Assembly (NCBI GenBank): GCA_001782075.1 | Contig: MFNO01000033.1 | Location: 1-32,113 of the forward strand | Reading direction: 5' to 3' | From: Candidatus Levybacteria bacterium RIFCSPHIGHO2_01_FULL_38_26 | Lineage (GTDB): Bacteria > Patescibacteriota > Microgenomatia > Levybacterales > UBA12049 | Length of the DNA: 32,113 bases | Shown here: positions 8,542 to 17,882 of the stretch, piece by piece | How positions within the stretch are numbered: the first letter of the stretch is position 1 | Layout of the letters: each line of letters opens with the position of its first letter | The notes under the pieces: model-generated | Databases searched by the model: none | The model's input: only the letters and a program-made list of their open reading frames with translations | Told to the model about the DNA's origin: nothing | Made by a program: the position numbers and the translations under genes

Positions 8542-9528
8542 CTAGTCTGTAAACTCTTGGCAAAACATCTTTCCGTAAATTCCTCCATCAATTACTCCAA
8601 CCCCAAGCTTTCCAAAATTAGGAGATAAAATATTTTCTCTGTGTCCAGGGCTATTCATAAGACCCTGCATCGCAAGGCGCACGTCAGGCGCCAAGGCTAA
8701 ATTCTCTCCAGCATAATTATAGGAAATATCCGCGTTGTCCATCCTGTCAAACGGAGAAAGTCCTTCTGGAGTATCATGGGAAAAATATCCGCGTCTAAAC
8801 ATATCCTCACAATGCCGTCTTCCTACCTCTGCTAACGGTTCATCAAAGATAACTGCTGAAACTCCATGTTTTCCTCTTTCTTGATTTACCAAAAGAAGCA
8901 TTGATTGTTCTGACTCTCTATCCACGCTAAAGTCAGTCACTTGAAAGTTAAGATCAATTCGTTCGGTACTTTGGGGAGCAACGGTTAAAAAGTTAAGTGT
9001 TTCATTAACAGCCTCGCCAAAGATTCCATTGAGATCTTTCTCGAATCCTTGAGTGCTCCTAACTAACTGGTTGCCTATTTTTGATGACGCGATGGACTGT
9101 TTTATAAATCCCGACAACGGCAAAGCAACAACAAGAGTGAGTAAGAAAGCAACTAGGATAAAACCGGATAAAAGACCAGGAATTATGCCCAAGAACCTAT
9201 TTGCAAATCTAAATCCCGGCACCTTCGAATAAATAGTGGATGATAAAATACGCGCGTTTGCAATCCTGCCCAAAATTAATTTAATAACCATCTCAAGAAG
9301 AAATGCTATGGTAAAAAAACCAATGGCGTTGGAAAAACCCTGGGGAATGGAAAAATTATCTACCAAAATAGCCCCTATCACTCCGTAGTACTTCAGTCCA
9401 GTGACAAACGATACTACAAAACTTACAAGATCTAAAATACTTGTAATAAATCCGCCAACAAACCCCTCGATAGAATAGAATAGAAGAACTATTAAGATAA
9501 CAAAATCTATCCAATTAAGCTCAGTCAT
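8542..9528 (-). CDS. CvpA-family membrane domain fused to extracellular CAP (SCP/PR1, YkwD-like) domain
   Basis: N-terminal LNWIDFVILIVLLFYSIEGFVGGFITSILDLVSFV (CvpA) with 4 TM; C-terminal LVNQERGKHGVSAVIFDEPLAEVGRRHCEDMFRRGYFSHDTPEGLSPFDRM..AGENLA..GLMNSPGHRENIL (CAP). Confidence 0.9.
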   Translation of the reverse strand: MTELNWIDFVILIVLLFYSIEGFVGGFITSILDLVSFVVSFVTGLKYYGVIGAILVDNFSIPQGFSNAIGFFTIAFLLEMVIKLILGRIANARILSSTIYSKVPGFRFANRFLGIIPGLLSGFILVAFLLTLVVALPLSGFIKQSIASSKIGNQLVRSTQGFEKDLNGIFGEAVNETLNFLTVAPQSTERIDLNFQVTDFSVDRESEQSMLLLVNQERGKHGVSAVIFDEPLAEVGRRHCEDMFRRGYFSHDTPEGLSPFDRMDNADISYNYAGENLALAPDVRLAMQGLMNSPGHRENILSPNFGKLGVGVIDGGIYGKMFCQEFTD

Positions 9529-9557
9529 ATGATTTTTTTTATTGTCTAAATATAGGG

Positions 9558-9563
9558 TATAAT
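9558..9563 (+). promoter_or_regulatory. -10 element TATAAT for PBP 1
   Basis: TATAAT overlaps the annotated ATG at 9562, so translation most likely begins at the in-frame ATG at 9580 (MKRKTPKRK). Confidence 0.6.
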
Positions 9564-9579
9564 GTTATCATATGCTCTT

Positions 9580-11760
9580 ATGAAGAGGAAGACGCCAAAA
9601 CGCAAGCCCAGATTTCTTAAAAAAATCGCTAAAAACAAGACTCGCATTTTTATTCTTTTAACAATTGCCATTGTTTCTCTTTTAGCCATATATTTTTTTA
9701 TTCTAAAAGACCTTCCTTCCCCAACGAGGCTGACTTACCAAAATGCTTCTTTCTCCACGCAAATCTTCGATAGAAATGAAAATCTTCTATATTCTGTTTA
9801 CGCAGACAAAAATCAGGCATTCATCCCGCTCTCATCAATCCCAGAAAACGTAAAAGAGGCAACAATCGCGATTGAGGATAAAGATTTTTACAAACACGGC
9901 GCAATAGACATTAGAGCGATAGTTCGATCAATAATATCTATTGCTTTTCGAAACGAGCTTCAAGGAGGGTCAACAATTACCCAGCAATTGGTCAAAAACA
10001 GCTTGCTTACTCCCGAACGGACCATACTTCGCAAAATCAAAGAAGTTATTCTATCATTTGCAACCGAAGCCCTATATTCAAAAGATAAAATATTGGAAAT
10101 GTATCTAAATCAAGTCCCATACGGGGGGACTGCTTGGGGTATTGAAGCTGCCTCCAGGACATATTTTGGTAAATCAGCAAAAGATTTGTCCCTTGCACAA
10201 AGCGCTCTTCTTGCTGGACTTCCTGAATCTCCAACTACATACTCTCCATTTGGCACCCATCCGGAACTGGCCATAAGAAGACAAAAAGAAGTCCTATCTG
10301 CCATGCTCAAACTTAAGTATATAAGTCAAAAAGAATATGATACCGCGCTAAAAGAACCAATTGAATTCAAAAAAGTTGAGGGCATACGAGCTCCGCATTT
10401 TTCTCTCTATATCAAAGACTTGCTGATTAAAAAATATGGAGAAAGGACAGTCGAACAAGAAGGGCTTAAGGTAATAACCTCCCTGGATATTGATCTTCAG
10501 GACTTTGTACAACAAGCTGTTGCCTCAGAAGTAGCTAAGCTTGAAAGATTTAATGTCGGCAACGCGGCCGCGCTTTTAACCAAACCCAATACCGGAGAAA
10601 TATTGGCAATGGTTGGAAGCAAAGATTATTTTGACACTGAAGCAGACGGAAACGTAAATGTAACTCTCGCTCTTCGACAACCGGGATCATCAATAAAACC
10701 CATAAACTACGCCGTGGGATTAATGAATGGATATACAGCCGCAACTCCTTTTGCTGATAAACAAATATGCTTCAAAACCCCCGGACAAAAAGACTACTGC
10801 CCTGTAAATTACGACGGCAAATGGCATGGAGCTGTTCAGATGCGGTTTGCTTTGGGAAACTCTATAAATATCCCAGCGGTTAAAATGCTAAAACTCAATG
10901 GCGTTGAGGAGATGATAGCGACATCCTCCTCAATGGGCATAACTACCTTTACGGATCCTGATAGATACGGATTGTCGCTGACCTTAGGAGGAGGAGAAGT
11001 GACAATGCTTCAAATGGTAGAGGCTTACGCAGTGTTTGCGAATGGAGGATACAGAATTCCCTTACATACAATTCTTAAAGTCGTAGACAGAAATGGTAAA
11101 ATACTTGAGCAGTATAACCCTCCACCTAGTCCGATTTTTGGCAAAAAAGTTTTACCAGAAGGAGTGGCGTTTATCATCTCAGATATCCTTGCGGACAACA
11201 ACGCCAGGCTTGGTGCTTTCGGCTCAAATTCTGCGCTTAGGATTGCGGATCAAACAGTATCTGTGAAAACCGGAACCACAGACGATCTTAGGGATAATTG
11301 GACTATCGGATACACCCCTTCCTTTTTGGCCTCCGTGTGGGTTGGCAACAATGACAATCAACCTATGAGTCGGCTTTCCTCAGGCGTTACCGGCGCCGCT
11401 CCCATTTGGAACGTTATTATGTCCCATGTTTTAGAAGATAAAGTGCCTGAGCCTATGCAAAGGCCGAGTAGCATTATTCAAAAAAGAGTTTGCTCTCTAT
11501 CGGGACTCCTGCCTCCTCCTGACGGCTGCGAAACCAGATTTGAGTATTTCATCAAAGGCACTGAGCCAACAAAGTTTGAAGAGGTAAAACAAAAAGCATT
11601 TATCGATAAAACTACCCAAGATTTGGCAAAAGATGGACAGACAGATAATATCGAAGAAAAAGAAGTTCTAATTCTAACCGATCCAACAGGCGACAGGTAT
11701 TGCGTATCATGTCCTCATCCCGGCTCAACCGAAAACACTAATTCTAATCAAAATCCCTAA
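9580..11760 (+). CDS. Class A penicillin-binding protein (transglycosylase/transpeptidase, PBP1A family)
   Basis: ATIAIEDKDFYKHGAID, GGSTITQQLVKN, LEMYLNQVPYGGTAWGIEAAS (GT51); RQPGSSIKP (SxxK), VSVKTGTTDDLRDNW (KTG). Confidence 0.95.
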   Translation: MKRKTPKRKPRFLKKIAKNKTRIFILLTIAIVSLLAIYFFILKDLPSPTRLTYQNASFSTQIFDRNENLLYSVYADKNQAFIPLSSIPENVKEATIAIEDKDFYKHGAIDIRAIVRSIISIAFRNELQGGSTITQQLVKNSLLTPERTILRKIKEVILSFATEALYSKDKILEMYLNQVPYGGTAWGIEAASRTYFGKSAKDLSLAQSALLAGLPESPTTYSPFGTHPELAIRRQKEVLSAMLKLKYISQKEYDTALKEPIEFKKVEGIRAPHFSLYIKDLLIKKYGERTVEQEGLKVITSLDIDLQDFVQQAVASEVAKLERFNVGNAAALLTKPNTGEILAMVGSKDYFDTEADGNVNVTLALRQPGSSIKPINYAVGLMNGYTAATPFADKQICFKTPGQKDYCPVNYDGKWHGAVQMRFALGNSINIPAVKMLKLNGVEEMIATSSSMGITTFTDPDRYGLSLTLGGGEVTMLQMVEAYAVFANGGYRIPLHTILKVVDRNGKILEQYNPPPSPIFGKKVLPEGVAFIISDILADNNARLGAFGSNSALRIADQTVSVKTGTTDDLRDNWTIGYTPSFLASVWVGNNDNQPMSRLSSGVTGAAPIWNVIMSHVLEDKVPEPMQRPSSIIQKRVCSLSGLLPPPDGCETRFEYFIKGTEPTKFEEVKQKAFIDKTTQDLAKDGQTDNIEEKEVLILTDPTGDRYCVSCPHPGSTENTNSNQNP

Positions 11761-11834
11761 GGAGCATTTCTCCCCTTTCCAAAAACATACACCCATAGTA
11801 TAATTCGTACACAAAAATTTTCTCCCAAAAATAT

Positions 11835-13994
11835 ATGCAAGTATTAATCGATGTTTTGGTCTTTATCATAAGACTTATAATCAACATAGGAGATATTGCA
11901 GTAAGGACTTTTGCCTTATTTTTAAAACTTTTAACCTTCCTCAAAAAAAGACTAAAAATTATTTTTTTAAAAAAAAAGCGCAAGAGAAGACGACAAAAAG
12001 TTGTAAAACCAATCAAAATTTTTCCACTGCCTATAACTTACAAGCTTAAATACTTCACGGCTGGACTCTTATTTTCTCTTATTTTTATCTTCATTCCGCT
12101 ACTCTTCATCATCTTTATTGATGAGCTCCCAAACCCCAAAACATTAAGTGTCCAGCAAGCTCCTCTTACCACAAAAATATATGACAGAAACGGAGTGCTG
12201 CTTTATCAAATATATGCAAGCCAAAACAGAACTCTTGTACCTCTGTCCTCCATTCCAAAACAACTTCAAAACGCTACAATCGCAATTGAAGATAAAAATT
12301 TTTATAACAATTCCGGATTTGATGTTTCTGCAATCGCAAGAGCTATAATTGCTAATTTATCTGGACAGCCACTGCAGGGCGGATCCACTATTACTCAACA
12401 GCTGATCAAATCAACTCTTTTATCCCCAGAGGTAACAATCAGACGCAAAATTAAGGAAATTATTCTTGCGTTATGGGCGCAGCGCATATATACAAAAGGT
12501 CAAATCCTGGAAATGTATCTAAATCAAGTCCCCTACGGGGGTACTGCCTGGGGAATTGATTCGGCAGCCAATATCTATTTTGGAAAAAATTTAAAAGATC
12601 TAACGCTTGGAGAAAATGCCTTCTTAGCAGGGCTGCCAAGAGCGCCTTCCATATATTCTCCTTATGGAGAAACCCCAAATGCTTGGAAAAAGAGACAACT
12701 AGAAGTGCTCAGGAGAATGGAGGAACTAAACTACATAACTTCGCAGGAGAGAAGGACTGCCGAGAAAGAAAAATTAACGTTTCAAACTCCTACAAATTCT
12801 ATAAAAGCACCTCATTTTGTTATGCATGTAAAAGATCTCTTGGTTAAAAAATACGGTCTTTCTCTTGTTGAGAAGAAAGGACTCAAAGTAACAACTAGCC
12901 TTGACTTAAGCCTTCAGAACATGGCATCAGAAATAGTTAAGGAAGAGGTGCTAAAAAATTTGTACCTTAATCTAACGAATGGAGCAGTACTTGTTACCAA
13001 TCCTGGGAATGGAGACATATTAGCAATGGTAGGAAGCATCGATTATACCGATCCAAAGTTTGGAAGCTTTAACGTAACAACTTCTGCTCGTCAACCGGGA
13101 TCGAGTATAAAAATAGTAACCTACAGCGCGGCTCTTGCGTCAGGATTTACAGCAGCAACCACAATTGATGACTCCCCAATTACATACAACATTCCCGGAT
13201 CCAAGCCGTATTCACCTGTAAATTATGACGCTAAATTCCATGGAATCTTAACACTTAGAAATGCTTTTGGGAACTCCATTAATGTTCCCGCAGTCAAAGT
13301 CCTTGCAAAGGTAGGCATACCAAATTTTGTTGATTTGGGCAAAAAAATGGGGATTACAACGTGGAACAATCCAGATGAATACGGGCTCTCAATCACCCTT
13401 GGGGCAGCCGAGGTAAAAATGACTGATTTGGCAACTGTCTATGGTGTATTTGCCAACAACGGAGAAAGAGTCGATCTTAATCCAATTATTAAAGTCGAAG
13501 ATTCGCTTGGAAATGTTCTTGAAGAAAAAAAAGATATACAAAGAAAAAGCGTGCTTGATCCAGGAATTGCTTTTATTATATCCGATATTTTGTCTGACAA
13601 CCCAAGCAGAGCTATGGCTTTCGGATTCAACTCGCCTCTTGTAATTCCAAATTATACTGTTTCTGTAAAAACAGGAACATCCGATAACAAAAGAGATAAC
13701 TGGACTATTGGCTACACAAAAAATTATCTGACAGCCGTATGGGTAGGAAACAATGACAACAGTCCAATGAGCCCCCATCTGGCATCTGGCATATCAGGAG
13801 CGGCGCCTATTTGGAATAAAATCATGAGCAATCTCTTGATCGATAAAGAAGACCAGAAGCCAACCAAGCCCTCAAATGTTATAGAAAAACTTTGCTTAGG
13901 AAGAATTGAATATTTCCTAATAGGAACAGAAAATTCAGCCATCTGCATTTCTATTCCTTCCGCATCCCCAACCGACCGCCGAAGGAATATATAA
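11835..13994 (+). CDS. Second class A penicillin-binding protein, tandem paralog
   Basis: ATIAIEDKNFYNNSGFD, QGGSTITQQLIKSTLL, LEMYLNQVPYGGTAWGID; RQPGSSIKI, VSVKTGTSDNKRDNW. Confidence 0.95.
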   Translation: MQVLIDVLVFIIRLIINIGDIAVRTFALFLKLLTFLKKRLKIIFLKKKRKRRRQKVVKPIKIFPLPITYKLKYFTAGLLFSLIFIFIPLLFIIFIDELPNPKTLSVQQAPLTTKIYDRNGVLLYQIYASQNRTLVPLSSIPKQLQNATIAIEDKNFYNNSGFDVSAIARAIIANLSGQPLQGGSTITQQLIKSTLLSPEVTIRRKIKEIILALWAQRIYTKGQILEMYLNQVPYGGTAWGIDSAANIYFGKNLKDLTLGENAFLAGLPRAPSIYSPYGETPNAWKKRQLEVLRRMEELNYITSQERRTAEKEKLTFQTPTNSIKAPHFVMHVKDLLVKKYGLSLVEKKGLKVTTSLDLSLQNMASEIVKEEVLKNLYLNLTNGAVLVTNPGNGDILAMVGSIDYTDPKFGSFNVTTSARQPGSSIKIVTYSAALASGFTAATTIDDSPITYNIPGSKPYSPVNYDAKFHGILTLRNAFGNSINVPAVKVLAKVGIPNFVDLGKKMGITTWNNPDEYGLSITLGAAEVKMTDLATVYGVFANNGERVDLNPIIKVEDSLGNVLEEKKDIQRKSVLDPGIAFIISDILSDNPSRAMAFGFNSPLVIPNYTVSVKTGTSDNKRDNWTIGYTKNYLTAVWVGNNDNSPMSPHLASGISGAAPIWNKIMSNLLIDKEDQKPTKPSNVIEKLCLGRIEYFLIGTENSAICISIPSASPTDRRRNI

Positions 13995-14000
13995 GTTAAA

Positions 14001-14633
14001 TCAAAATTGCAATTGTTTTTCTAGGAGCTCGTACGTTGCTTGAGGATTTTGTGAATTGAAGATAAAACTGTTTGCGACATACCGGCTGGCGCCTGCTTTA
14101 TGTGCTTGAGCAATAGTTTTATCATTGATTCCGCCGTCAACCTCAATAACAATGTCGCCCTTAACCTGCCGAAGGGACTCAACTTTTTTCAGATATTCCG
14201 GCATAAATTCTTGTCCAGATTCTCCGGCTTTTATGGTCATAATCAAAAGGCAATCCAAATCATCAAGCGGCACTTTTACTGCTTCCAGAGAAGTCGGTCC
14301 ATCAACTGCCAAGCCAACCTCTCCCAACAATTGCCCCTGAGCAACAAATTCTATCTGATCAGACATTTTCTCAATATGACCCATAAATCTTTTGAATCCG
14401 GCGTCCGCAAGAAGTTTTAAATAGCTTGTTGGTTCTTCAACCATAAGATGAGCTTCTAAAAAAATTTCCCGAGAGTATTTGATAAATGGTTTTGGATCCA
14501 GAAATGTGGTGTTTTGAGCAAACTTTCCGTCAATAAAATCTATGTGAATAGTCTTGGCAAATGGCTTCGCAAGACTGATTTTTCTTTCAATCTCTACCCA
14601 TTCTTTCTCTAAAATTCCAGGAATTATTTCCAT
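14001..14633 (-). CDS. rpe: Ribulose-phosphate 3-epimerase family protein
   Basis: IHIDFIDGKFAQNTTF, EAHLMVEEP, LLIMTIKAGESGQEFMPEYLKKVESL, IEVDGGINDKTIAQAHKAGASRYVANSFIF. Confidence 0.88.
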   Translation of the reverse strand: MEIIPGILEKEWVEIERKISLAKPFAKTIHIDFIDGKFAQNTTFLDPKPFIKYSREIFLEAHLMVEEPTSYLKLLADAGFKRFMGHIEKMSDQIEFVAQGQLLGEVGLAVDGPTSLEAVKVPLDDLDCLLIMTIKAGESGQEFMPEYLKKVESLRQVKGDIVIEVDGGINDKTIAQAHKAGASRYVANSFIFNSQNPQATYELLEKQLQF

Positions 14634-14636
14634 CTT

Positions 14637-15224
14637 CTATTTACCTATAATTACAAGCGCATCCGTTGAAGCTGACGCAGAAAGATTTGCAGAAGTTGTA
14701 CCAATGGTGTAATCTGATCCCAAATCTTTTTTAAGAAGTTCAAGAAAATTGCTCTCGCTGCTTTTCACCTGAATAACAACATTTGTATAGTCATAATTAT
14801 CTGCGTTTCCGACCGCAGTGACATTATAACCAAGAGTCTTTAGAATATCAGATGCTTCAGCCGCCGCTCCTGCTACTCCGCTGCCGTTTTGAACTTCAAC
14901 CGTGAGATCGCTTCTATCAAGACCCGTTGTTTTATCCACAGGATTTGTCGTTGGTCTTGGCGTTGGAGTTGAGGTCGGAACAGGCGTACTGGTCATCTCT
15001 GGTGTTGGAGAAGCCTCAGGTGTTGGCGTATCTGTTGGAAACTCAAATTCAGTTGGGGTTGGCGTGGAATCCTCAACTTCCTCTTGCTGATTACTTGTGC
15101 CAAAAAACTGCCACGCTCCAAACCCACCAACTATAAGAAGGAGGCTCGCAATGAAAAAAATTAAAAATTTAGACCGTTTTTGACCTTGTCCCATGTTGGG
15201 AGAGTGAAAAGTTGCATCTTCCAT
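14637..15224 (-). CDS. Membrane-anchored LytR_C-domain protein with Thr/Pro-rich linker
   Basis: TM (FLIFFIASLLLIVGGFGAWQFF), TPTPTEFEFPTDTPTPEASPTPEMTSTPVPTSTPTP linker, then LTVEVQNGSGVAGAAAEASDILKTLGYNVTAVGNAD (LytR_C). Confidence 0.8.
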   Translation of the reverse strand: MEDATFHSPNMGQGQKRSKFLIFFIASLLLIVGGFGAWQFFGTSNQQEEVEDSTPTPTEFEFPTDTPTPEASPTPEMTSTPVPTSTPTPRPTTNPVDKTTGLDRSDLTVEVQNGSGVAGAAAEASDILKTLGYNVTAVGNADNYDYTNVVIQVKSSESNFLELLKKDLGSDYTIGTTSANLSASASTDALVIIGK

Positions 15225-15304
15225 GTTCTATTTGCCACCACGATAACATATTTTCATAGTGTTATCAATAGAGAAATATAATTTGCTATAATAGAAATAC
15301 TGTC

Positions 15305-17017
15305 ATGAAGAAACTTCTAACAACTCTTTTTTTATTTATATTAGCAACCCTTAGTACTGTTTTTACCATAACTTCTAGTGCTCAAAGCGAGAATTGCTCT
15401 AACCTCCCATCTCTCAATTTAGGACAAATAGAAAAATGTCTTTCCGATATTCAAAAAGCATATGAGTCATCAGTTAACGCAACCAAACCCTTAGAATCAC
15501 AGCTCAACAGTATGCAAACTCAAATAAAAGGCATAAAAGACAGGGTAACTGCAATAGAAGAAGATTTGGCTGTCAAGAAAAAAAACATAGAAGATGGGTA
15601 TAAAAACCTCGCCGAAAAAGAAGCAATTCTTAATAGCACAGTCAGGGATTTCTATATCAAAAGCTTTTATGACTCTCCGCTTTTAATATTTCTAGCTTCA
15701 GATTCGTATTCACATGTAATGCAGAACCTAACCTACCAAGAAGAAATTGTCGATCAGGACAAAGTAACAATCACCAATATTGTCCTATCCATTCAAGACC
15801 TCAAAACTAAAGAAAGAGATCTCAAAGACGAACAAGCAAGGCTTGCTATTGTTAAAGCTGACCTGGACAATAAATCCGCCGAGCTGGATAAAATTATCAG
15901 CGGGGCGAAAGCATATCAAGGGGCCCTATCCGGTCAAATTGCCCAGCTATCAGCCAGGCAGCAAGACATATTAACAGCCAGAAGCGGTACGTTTATCGCA
16001 AGCATCGGAGATAGTGAATTAGCAGACGACTACAATGCATCAATAAAAGGATTTAGAGAGGCAGCTCCAGGGGGATCTTTTGCTGTTTTTTCTTTCGGCG
16101 CTCACACACATAGAAAAGGCATGAGTCAATATGGCGCGAGAGGACGCGCGGAATCCGGACAAAACTATATAAGTATATTAAAAGCATATTATGGAAAAGA
16201 ACCTGTTTCAAAAGACACTGGTGGAGACATTAATGTTTCGGGTTTTGACGCAATGAATTTTGAGGAAAGATATCTTTATGGAATTGCAGAAATGCCCTCA
16301 ACATGGAATCAGGAAGCGTTAAAAGCTCAAGCTATCGCAGCACGAACTTACGCATACAGATACAAACAAAACGGTCAATCAATATGCACAACAGAAGCGT
16401 GCCAGGTGTTCAATAGCTCAAAAGCCGATAATCCTCCTCAGGCCTGGAAAGATGCGGTGATTTCTACACGGGGACAAGTTTTAGAAGACGTTGTGACTTA
16501 TTACGCCTCGACTCACGGAGGATATGCATCTCCTATTGGCTGGGATACAACAGACGGCTCAGGAGGTGGAAATTTTATAGATAAATCCTACGATAAGCTG
16601 GGCGGATCACCCTGGCTATATAAAGCATGGTATACAAAAGGCTATAGTCCATCATCTGATAAATGCGGCAGATCAAACCCATGGCTTTCATCAGGAGAAA
16701 TGGCTGATATAATAAATGCAGCGCTTGTTTTGGGAAACGGGTCTGATGACAGAGTAACGCCTGTTACCACATCGTGCTGGGGAGGAAATCCGTATAGCTA
16801 TGATGAGTTACGCGCAAAAGCAAACGGGCCGTCTTCTGTTTCAGGCGTTTCAGTTTCACAAGGGAATGGCACAACCAATGAAGTTGTCTTTCAAACCGAC
16901 AAAGGAGAAATAAGATTAAACGGCTCAAGCTTTAAAACAGCATTTAACGTACGAGCACCAGGATACCTATCTATACCGCAATCAGGGTTTGCATTTTATA
17001 ATATAGAAAGAAAGTAA
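15305..17017 (+). CDS. Secreted SpoIID/LytB-domain protein with N-terminal coiled coil
   Basis: Signal peptide; coiled-coil region; GMSQYGARGRAESGQNYISILKAYYGKEP, YLYGIAEMPSTWNQEALKAQAIAARTYAY, YYASTHGGYAS. Confidence 0.9.
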   Translation: MKKLLTTLFLFILATLSTVFTITSSAQSENCSNLPSLNLGQIEKCLSDIQKAYESSVNATKPLESQLNSMQTQIKGIKDRVTAIEEDLAVKKKNIEDGYKNLAEKEAILNSTVRDFYIKSFYDSPLLIFLASDSYSHVMQNLTYQEEIVDQDKVTITNIVLSIQDLKTKERDLKDEQARLAIVKADLDNKSAELDKIISGAKAYQGALSGQIAQLSARQQDILTARSGTFIASIGDSELADDYNASIKGFREAAPGGSFAVFSFGAHTHRKGMSQYGARGRAESGQNYISILKAYYGKEPVSKDTGGDINVSGFDAMNFEERYLYGIAEMPSTWNQEALKAQAIAARTYAYRYKQNGQSICTTEACQVFNSSKADNPPQAWKDAVISTRGQVLEDVVTYYASTHGGYASPIGWDTTDGSGGGNFIDKSYDKLGGSPWLYKAWYTKGYSPSSDKCGRSNPWLSSGEMADIINAALVLGNGSDDRVTPVTTSCWGGNPYSYDELRAKANGPSSVSGVSVSQGNGTTNEVVFQTDKGEIRLNGSSFKTAFNVRAPGYLSIPQSGFAFYNIERK

Positions 17018-17023
17018 AGATAT

Positions 17024-17653
17024 ATGCCTGATATTTTTATCAAACCCCAAAATTCCAAAAAAGAAACAGCATTAGCGCCAGAGCTTAAAAACCATGTTGG
17101 CATGTTTTCAAATTTTCTAACAAACCCCCAGGGCGTATCTTTTGTGCAGCAGCAGCCTGACGAGAAAATACTTCTTTTTTTAAAACGCCATCTTATCGTT
17201 AATGTCCCGTGGGTAATAATAACCTTTATACTTCTTTTTGCACCCTTAATCATTTTTATATTTGAGGCAACCTTTCAACTATTTCAGACCCTTAATCTTC
17301 CCCCCCGCTTCATTTTGGTCTTTACAGCCTTCTATTATCTAATTGTTTTTTCCTACGCATTTGTAAATTTTATAACTTGGTTCTACAACGTACTTCTTGT
17401 AACTCAAAAAAGGGTCGTAGATATTGATTATCATGATATAACAATCCACAATATAGCCTTCACAAAGTTGATCAATGTACAAGACGTAAACTATACTCAA
17501 GCGGGTTTTATTCGTTCGTTTTTCAACTACGGCGATGTATTTGTCCAAACTGCCGGAACAGAAACGCATTTTGAAGGACTGTCGATACCAATGCCTAGAC
17601 GGGCAGCCCAAATAATAGGAGATCTTATCGGAAGGAGAGCTCATGCAGCCTGA
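17024..17653 (+). CDS. Bacterial PH-domain membrane protein (YdbS-like)
   Basis: Two TM segments then WFYNVLLVTQKRVVDIDYHDITIHNIAFTKLINVQDVNYTQAGFIRSFFNYGDVFVQTAG. Confidence 0.75.
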   Translation: MPDIFIKPQNSKKETALAPELKNHVGMFSNFLTNPQGVSFVQQQPDEKILLFLKRHLIVNVPWVIITFILLFAPLIIFIFEATFQLFQTLNLPPRFILVFTAFYYLIVFSYAFVNFITWFYNVLLVTQKRVVDIDYHDITIHNIAFTKLINVQDVNYTQAGFIRSFFNYGDVFVQTAGTETHFEGLSIPMPRRAAQIIGDLIGRRAHAA

Positions 17654-17879
17654 TTTGACTAATATATTTGGGTCCTCAGAAGTCGCCTTGGTGTTTAAAA
17701 TAATTACTCTTGCTTTTCTTTTTATCTACATTCTATTTACGTTTGTTATTCTTACTCAAGTCAGGGTCATGAACCGAATCCTCAAGGAATCCTTCCCTTC
17801 AACAGTAGTTTTCTTCTTGGCTTTGGGAAACCTAATTGCTGCTATTTCGCTTTTTTTAATTGCCCTTGTTATACTATAG
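17643..17879 (+). CDS. Small two-TM membrane protein
   Basis: 78 aa, overlaps the upstream gene and abuts the downstream gene (operon-like). Confidence 0.7.
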   Translation: MQPDLTNIFGSSEVALVFKIITLAFLFIYILFTFVILTQVRVMNRILKESFPSTVVFFLALGNLIAAISLFLIALVIL

Positions 17880-17882
17880 AAA

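Noticed and set aside
14902-15136. Plus-strand Val/Gly-rich ORFs
   Set aside because: Reverse-complement reading of the Thr/Pro-rich linker of the LytR_C protein.
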